A DNA stretch of 64,000 nt from Pseudomonadaceae bacterium SI-3 (GTDB taxonomy: Bacteria > Pseudomonadota > Gammaproteobacteria > Pseudomonadales > Pseudomonadaceae), in NCBI GenBank assembly GCA_004010935.1, contig CP026511.1:3224001-3288000 (forward strand). The letters are read 5' to 3'. Under the pieces are notes generated by a model. The model was given only the letters and a program-made list of their open reading frames with translations, was not told the DNA's origin and ran no database searches. Shown one piece after another: positions 59,163 through 64,000 of this stretch; within the stretch, counting starts at the first letter, position 1; every line of letters starts with the position of its first letter. A program made the position numbers and the translations under genes.

Positions 59163-60493
59163 TGCCCAATCGTCATTCGTTGTTCTGGCGCCTCGTGGTG
59201 CTGGTTGCCGGGTTCTGTCTGTCGATGATCTGGGCCAGCGGCTACGTGAGCCGTTATATCGACAGGACTAGCTCCTTTCTGTCTGAACAGGCGCGCGACA
59301 CCCTCAGCGGCTATGCGAGTGAAGCTCAAGCCGCTCTGCAAGCGGGTCCAGAAGCGATGGCGCAATGGCTGGCGGCGATGAAGGAGCGTGAGCCGACTTG
59401 GCTGGTGGTGGTGGACGAACAGCTGCAACCTCTCGGCGGCCAGTCCTTGAGCGACGAGGAACGGCAGAGGCTCACGTTTGTGCGGCATTACGACTGGCCT
59501 ATGAGCAGGCGCTATGACGGCCTGCCCCTGGTGTCCGTACCGCTAGAGAGCACCGGTGCCCAGTTGATCATCCAGCTGCCGGAACGCTTCCGCCCCTGGC
59601 GTAACCATGCGTTGCTGACTGCGGGCGGTGTGTATCTGCCGCTGGTGCTGCTGTCACTGCTGTTCTGCTGGCTGCTTTATCGGATGCTGGTTTCACCGCT
59701 GGACCGCCTGCGCCGACAGGCCAACGCATTACGCGGCAACCGCCTCGACTCGTTGCTTCCGCCCTCCATTGCGCGGCGCAACGATGAGCTGGGGGAACTG
59801 GGCCGTTCACTGGAGTACCTCACGCAGCGCCTGCGCGATTCGGTCGCCCAGCAGCAACAGCTGTTACGCGATCTGTCCCACGAGCTGCGCACACCACTAA
59901 GCCGGCTGCGTGTCGCCTGCGAGAGCGAGCTGAGCGCCGGAGACATGCGCAACCGCACCGAGCGTGAAATCAACAGCATGCAGCAACTGGTCGATAACAC
60001 CCTGGAGTTCGCCTGGCTGGACAGCGAGCAGCCCCGCTTCGAGTGCGAGCCTGTGGATGTGGCGGCGCTTTGGGACCTGCTATGCGAGAACGCTTGTTTC
60101 GAGGCCGGCTGGCCGCGTGAACGCATCCAGGCGCAGATACCGGAAGGCTGCCAGGTGCTCGGCAACCTCAACGCATTGGCGCAAGCCATGGAAAATATCC
60201 TGCGCAATGCCATTCGCTATTCCCCCGCGCATGGCGTGGTTTGCCTTACGGCCGCTCGAGACGGGGACAGCTGGCGTCTGCGCATTCAAGACCAGGGCCC
60301 AGGCGTGCCAGAGGCGAAACTGGCCGTCATCTTCAGGCCCTTCGCGCGACTCAGCGCAGCCCGCCCGGGAGGTGACGGCTTCGGGCTGGGCCTTGCCATC
60401 GCCCGCAGTATGGTGGTGATGCAAGGCGGTGCGATCTGGGCCGAGAACAGCCAACCCGGCCTGCGCCTGACCATTCGGTTGAAAACTGTATAG
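59162..60493 (+). CDS. Sensor histidine kinase (PfeS/PirS-like)
   Basis: A 443-aa kinase. TM1 (about 9-27), periplasmic domain of about 120 residues, TM2 (about 150-175), HAMP, HisKA with H240 (LLRDLSHELRTPLSR), HATPase with NILRNAIRYSP, DQGPGVP and GDGFGLGLAIARS. It is translationally coupled to the response regulator. The periplasmic domain may sense a ferric-siderophore, judged from the receptor gene that follows. Confidence 0.86.
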   Translation: MPNRHSLFWRLVVLVAGFCLSMIWASGYVSRYIDRTSSFLSEQARDTLSGYASEAQAALQAGPEAMAQWLAAMKEREPTWLVVVDEQLQPLGGQSLSDEERQRLTFVRHYDWPMSRRYDGLPLVSVPLESTGAQLIIQLPERFRPWRNHALLTAGGVYLPLVLLSLLFCWLLYRMLVSPLDRLRRQANALRGNRLDSLLPPSIARRNDELGELGRSLEYLTQRLRDSVAQQQQLLRDLSHELRTPLSRLRVACESELSAGDMRNRTEREINSMQQLVDNTLEFAWLDSEQPRFECEPVDVAALWDLLCENACFEAGWPRERIQAQIPEGCQVLGNLNALAQAMENILRNAIRYSPAHGVVCLTAARDGDSWRLRIQDQGPGVPEAKLAVIFRPFARLSAARPGGDGFGLGLAIARSMVVMQGGAIWAENSQPGLRLTIRLKTV

Positions 60494-60516
60494 ATTGTAA
60501 ATGCGCTTTACTCTCA

Positions 60517-60535
60517 AATGAGAATACTTAGCATT
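60517..60535 (+). promoter_or_regulatory. Candidate Fur box
   Basis: AATGAGAATACTTAGCATT closely resembles the 19-bp Fur box consensus of pseudomonads, located 97 bp before the TonB receptor ATG and overlapping the probable promoter. Iron-dependent repression is predicted. Confidence 0.7.
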
Positions 60536-60631
60536 GCGGTCGGCTTGCGGCTCGCACCGCGGCTCACATGCATGCGCCATGTCGTTCATGGCCGCAGATG
60601 ACGTAAGTTTTCTCAGGGAGATGGCAGTTAC

Positions 60632-62605
60632 ATGGTGACTTTCAATCGGCATCGGCTGGCTTGCGCGATCGCATTAGCAACCTGGACGAGCTTGCCAGCC
60701 AACGCTGCAGAACCAGTCGAATTATCGAACGTCGTCGTGACCGCTTCAGGTTTCGAGCAACAGATCAAGCAGGCCCCCGCCTCCATCTCCGTCGTCACGC
60801 GGGAAGAACTGGAAAACAAATCCTATCGCGACGTCACCGATGCCCTGCGGGACATCCCGGGTGTCGTTGTCACCGGCGGCGCCAGCTCCAGCGATATCAG
60901 CATTCGCGGCATGGCGTCCAAGTACACCCTGATTCTTATCGACGGCAAACGCATGGAGTCACGCGCGACGCGCCCCAACAGCGATGGCCCTGGCATCGAG
61001 CAAGGCTGGACGCCGCCCCTGGAAGCCATCGAGCGCATCGAGGTGGTGCGTGGGCCGATGTCCTCCCTGTATGGCTCCGACGCCATGGGCGGCGTGATCA
61101 ACATCATAACGCGCAAGGTAGCCGACACCTGGCGCGGCGGCGTGCGGACCGAAAAGACCTTCCAGGACCGCTCCGATTCCGGTGATTACCACACCCTCAA
61201 CGGCTATCTCTCCGGGCCCCTGGTCGACGGCCTGCTAGGACTCCAGGTCTATGGACAGACGTCTCGCCGAGACGAAGATGACATCCCTCGCGGGTTCAAC
61301 GAGCAGAAAACCGACAGCGCAACGGCCAAATTGTCGTTCACGCCGAACGAGGCCAACGACATCGTTCTGGAAGTGGGCAAGACCGAGCAGGAACGCAACG
61401 CCAGCGTAGGCCGGTCCGGTACGGGTAACAGCGATTCGCTGTCGGATTACGACCGTACTCATTACTCGATCAGCCATACCGGGCGCTGGGATTCGGGCCA
61501 GTCGGAAAGCTACGTGCAGCAGGAGCGCATCGAGAACCCGGGTCGCGAGATGGACCTGGAGAACAGCGTCTTCAACACGCAGACCTCGCTCTTCCTGGGT
61601 GACCACATCGCCACGCTCGGCGGCCAGTACAAATACGAGGATCTCTCGGACAAGGGCAACCAGCTAGCCGGCGCCGAAGACGTGACCCAACTGACACGCT
61701 GGTCTTGGGCGCTCTTTGCCGAGGACGAATGGAGCCTGACCGACAGCTTCGCACTCACCACCGGCCTGCGTATGGATCGCGATGAAAACTACGGGACTCA
61801 TTGGTCGCCGCGCGTCTATGGCGTATGGCAAGCGGCCGAGCAATGGACAGTAAAAGGCGGCGTATCCAGTGGCTATCGCTCGCCGGACATCCGCGCCGCG
61901 GTGGATAACTGGGGGCAGATCACCGGGGGTGGTCGGGGCGACCCGGCCGTGATTGTGGGCAACTCGGCGCTCAAGCCAGAGGAAAGCCTGAGCCAGGAAA
62001 TCGGCGTGCTGTGGGACAGCCTGAACGGTTTGTCGGCCGGCGTGACACTGTTCAACACCGACTTCGAAGACAAGATCACCGAGCTTCGCCGTTGCTCGGA
62101 CACCACCGGCAATGCGTCGGGCCAATGTGTGGTCAATGGCGAGGCGTACCGCTTCATCAGTGACCGGGTGAATGTCGACGAGGCTCGCATGCGCGGTGTC
62201 GAAGCTACCTTTGACTGGGACATCACCGAGTCCCTCTCACTGGGCGCCAACTACACCTACACCGAATCGGAACAGCGCAGCGGCGACTTCCGGGGCGAAC
62301 CGCTCAACCAGATGCCCAAGCACATGTTCAACACCCTGCTGGACTGGCAGGCCAGCGACCGCCTCGGCACCTGGGCGCGACTCAATTACCGCAGCGAAAC
62401 CTCCGAGTACCTGTCGCGTACCAGCATGGCGGAGAGCACCCCTTCTTACACGCTGGTTGACCTGGGCGGTACCTATGACGTGAACCGCAACGTCAAGCTG
62501 CTTGCTGGCGTCTACAACGTTTTCAACGAGCAGATTGAATACGACAGCTACGAAACCGTGCTCGACGGGCGTCGATACACGGTCGGGATGAACGTTTCGT
62601 TCTGA
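60632..62605 (+). CDS. TonB-dependent receptor, CirA/FepA-like siderophore receptor
   Basis: A 657-aa outer-membrane receptor. Signal peptide (about 1-25, ending LPANA), TonB box region ELSNVVVTAS, plug domain (ISIRGMASKYTLILIDGKR; VVRGPMSSLYGSDAMGGVINI) and a 22-strand barrel ending in the outer-membrane signature F (VGMNVSF). The plug is of the CirA/FepA catecholate group; the ligand is not known. Control probably comes from Fur (60517-60535) and the upstream two-component system. Confidence 0.9.
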   Translation: MVTFNRHRLACAIALATWTSLPANAAEPVELSNVVVTASGFEQQIKQAPASISVVTREELENKSYRDVTDALRDIPGVVVTGGASSSDISIRGMASKYTLILIDGKRMESRATRPNSDGPGIEQGWTPPLEAIERIEVVRGPMSSLYGSDAMGGVINIITRKVADTWRGGVRTEKTFQDRSDSGDYHTLNGYLSGPLVDGLLGLQVYGQTSRRDEDDIPRGFNEQKTDSATAKLSFTPNEANDIVLEVGKTEQERNASVGRSGTGNSDSLSDYDRTHYSISHTGRWDSGQSESYVQQERIENPGREMDLENSVFNTQTSLFLGDHIATLGGQYKYEDLSDKGNQLAGAEDVTQLTRWSWALFAEDEWSLTDSFALTTGLRMDRDENYGTHWSPRVYGVWQAAEQWTVKGGVSSGYRSPDIRAAVDNWGQITGGGRGDPAVIVGNSALKPEESLSQEIGVLWDSLNGLSAGVTLFNTDFEDKITELRRCSDTTGNASGQCVVNGEAYRFISDRVNVDEARMRGVEATFDWDITESLSLGANYTYTESEQRSGDFRGEPLNQMPKHMFNTLLDWQASDRLGTWARLNYRSETSEYLSRTSMAESTPSYTLVDLGGTYDVNRNVKLLAGVYNVFNEQIEYDSYETVLDGRRYTVGMNVSF

Positions 62606-62621
62606 GGCGTGATGGATGAAA

Positions 62622-62649
62622 GAGCCGCCCTGCCCGCGCAAGGCGGCTC
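62622..62649. terminator. Hairpin after the TonB receptor gene
   Basis: GAGCCGCC at 62622-62629 and GGCGGCTC at 62642-62649 are perfect 8-bp arms with extra TGC/GCA pairing inside. There is no T-run, so termination strength is uncertain; it may separate the receptor from the genes that follow. Confidence 0.55.
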
Positions 62650-62794
62650 GCTTCGCTCCAGTCTTGCACTAACCATCGCCAATTTGGGCCGAGCGTATGG
62701 GTGATACCCGTCTCGGTTCATCACAGCATCTGTGCCAGGCCGACTCTTGTGACGGTTGGGCATTTTTTCGTACGACCTTGCTCGGAATTCCGTC

Positions 62795-63097
62795 GTGACC
62801 CGTTCTGCCATTCAATCGCGAAGCGCCTGGCCTGCCATCGCGGCCCGCATCGCACTGGCCCTTCTCGGCGGTTACGCCTTCACCTACGCCTTTACTGCCG
62901 CGCTAGCGCGACTATTGCCGCTCGACCCGGTGGACGCCGTCACCGCTGCTTCGCTGCTGTCGTTCGTGGTGTATCTGGTGTTCATCCTCTGGGCGTTCGC
63001 GGCAGCCTCGCTGCGGCGGGTGCTGGTGGCCGTAGGGGTCGCGATCCCCTTGGCCATCGTAGGCTTCTGGCCGCAGCTGCTGGAGGTGCTGGGATGA
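62795..63097 (+). CDS. Small membrane protein, DUF3649-like, iron uptake associated
   Basis: A 100-aa protein with three hydrophobic helices (about 18-38, 48-68, 75-95), of the type that precedes PepSY proteins in siderophore receptor operons and is often labelled DUF3649. A GTG start at 62795 is supported by GGAA 8 nt upstream; the longer ATG form from 62756 adds an unlike extension. Its stop overlaps the next ATG (ATGA). Its direct role is unknown. Confidence 0.7.
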   Translation: MTRSAIQSRSAWPAIAARIALALLGGYAFTYAFTAALARLLPLDPVDAVTAASLLSFVVYLVFILWAFAAASLRRVLVAVGVAIPLAIVGFWPQLLEVLG

Positions 63098-64000
63098 AAG
63101 GTAGCCTGACGCAATCGATGTCCTGGCTGCATACCTGGTGCGGGCTTCTACTCGGCTGGATGCTCTTCGCCATCTTTCTCACCGGCACCCTGGCGGTGTT
63201 CGACAAGGAGATCAACTGGTGGATGCAACCTGAGCTGAGCGATCAGGCGCTGTCACCTGCCGCTGCGGCCAATGTGGCGCAGCGCTGGCTGGCAGAGCGT
63301 CACCCCGACGAAACGAACTGGAATATCAGCCTGCCCACCGCGCGTGCGCCCGATCTGGCCGTCTCGGTCGGTGAACGTCGCCGGGGTGGCGGCGGTGTGA
63401 CCCACCTCGACCCGTTGAGCGGGAAGACTGTCGAGCCGCGGGAAACCATCGGCGGCAACTTCTTCTTCCATTTCCATTACACCTTGCACCTGCCGCGCAC
63501 GCTGGGCGTATGGGTGGTGGGGTTCGCGGCCATGGCAATGCTGGTGGCGCTGATCAGCGGCATCATCATCCACAAGAAGATCTTCAAGGAGTTCTTCACC
63601 TTCCGTCCCGCCAAAGGCCAGCGATCCTGGCTCGACGCGCATAACGCCAGCGCCGTGCTGCTGTTGCCGTTTCACCTGATGATCACCTACACGGGGCTGG
63701 CGATCTTCTTTCTGCTCTATATGCCAGCGGCGGTGAACGCCCTGTACGACGGTGATCGCCAAGCCTATTTCCGCGAGGGGCAATCGGGCCGAGCAGCCGA
63801 GCAGGCGCCGCGAGGCGAAGGCCGTGGCAGCAAGGCCGTCTCGGCACCGGCGGCGCCGCTGCTACCGCTTAGCGAGATAATCAGCAGGGCTGAGGCCCAC
63901 TATGGTCAAGGCATGATCGGCAGCCTGACGGTGAGCAATCCCGGCCGAGCCAATGCCCAGGTCACGGCGCGCCCCGTGCTGGGCAACCGCATCGAACTGA
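63094..64000 (+). CDS. PepSY-associated TM protein, siderophore reductase type (partial)
   Basis: The first 302 codons of a protein cut by the window end. TM1 (about 12-35, WCGLLLGWMLFAIFLTGTLAV), a periplasmic PepSY-like domain, TM2 (about 137-160), HKKIFKEFFTFRP between TM2 and TM3, and TM3 (about 182-205, LLLPFHLMITYTG), with conserved histidines in HFHYTLHLP and HNASAVLLLPFH as in heme-binding FsrB/PiuB-like reductases. Such proteins reduce ferric siderophores in the periplasm. It is coupled to the DUF3649-like gene. Confidence 0.82.
   Translation, partial: MKGSLTQSMSWLHTWCGLLLGWMLFAIFLTGTLAVFDKEINWWMQPELSDQALSPAAAANVAQRWLAERHPDETNWNISLPTARAPDLAVSVGERRRGGGGVTHLDPLSGKTVEPRETIGGNFFFHFHYTLHLPRTLGVWVVGFAAMAMLVALISGIIIHKKIFKEFFTFRPAKGQRSWLDAHNASAVLLLPFHLMITYTGLAIFFLLYMPAAVNALYDGDRQAYFREGQSGRAAEQAPRGEGRGSKAVSAPAAPLLPLSEIISRAEAHYGQGMIGSLTVSNPGRANAQVTARPVLGNRIEL

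Overview
The window is high-GC gammaproteobacterial chromosome and reads as Pseudomonas sensu lato, most likely the P. stutzeri (Stutzerimonas) group. This rests on the run DUF2058 - mazG - relA - rlmD - cysM - ... - gacS, a class Ia nrdA with two ATP cones followed by nrdB, an EntD-type phosphopantetheinyl transferase, and REP families with a REP-associated tyrosine transposase (RAYT). Species assignment is inference.

Layout. 1-5450: tail of a probable ligase-associated helicase, pdeM, an erythromycin-esterase/phosphoribosyltransferase pair, two small proteins, DUF2058 and mazG. 5450-5866: REP pair and two long imperfect palindromes. 5862-15474: relA, rlmD, cysM, ggt, gacS (stringent response, rRNA modification, cysteine synthesis, glutathione turnover, global Gac regulation). 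15600-20588: TRIC-type channel with divergent LysR regulator, phosphopantetheinyl transferase, RstA/RstB-like two-component pair. 20589-26088: nrdAB with a control region holding a DnaA box and NrdR-like boxes.

26150-31990 is the accessory region. Immediately after the nrdB terminator lies an AT-rich self-contained retron: promoter, about 110-nt msr-msd RNA with 10-bp a1/a2 repeats, and a reverse transcriptase fused to a C-terminal TOPRIM domain (Ec67 type). It is followed by a RAYT gene, a small membrane protein, a decayed second RAYT with the same REP leader, and a TetR/EamA efflux pair.

31986-50986 holds small regulator/enzyme modules: LysR/azoreductase, an orphan curlin-repeat protein, a sterol-desaturase-like hydroxylase, an EamA transporter, a chemoreceptor frameshifted near codon 48 behind a FliA-type promoter, a cupin, katG, GNAT, a DUF2846 lipoprotein, a methyltransferase, TetR/DUF2855, a SnoaL protein, a secreted PilJ-domain protein, and HxlR/PRISE-type reductase.

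51065-64000: a SPOUT methyltransferase; a GntR-controlled amidohydrolase, MatC-like carboxylate transporter and HBM-type chemoreceptor that look like one sense-import-hydrolyse module; a 23-codon cupin remnant; two small proteins; a secreted CAP protein; and an iron-uptake block (two-component system, Fur box, TonB receptor, DUF3649-like protein, PepSY reductase) that runs off the end. No tRNA, rRNA, CRISPR array or insertion-sequence transposase was recognised.
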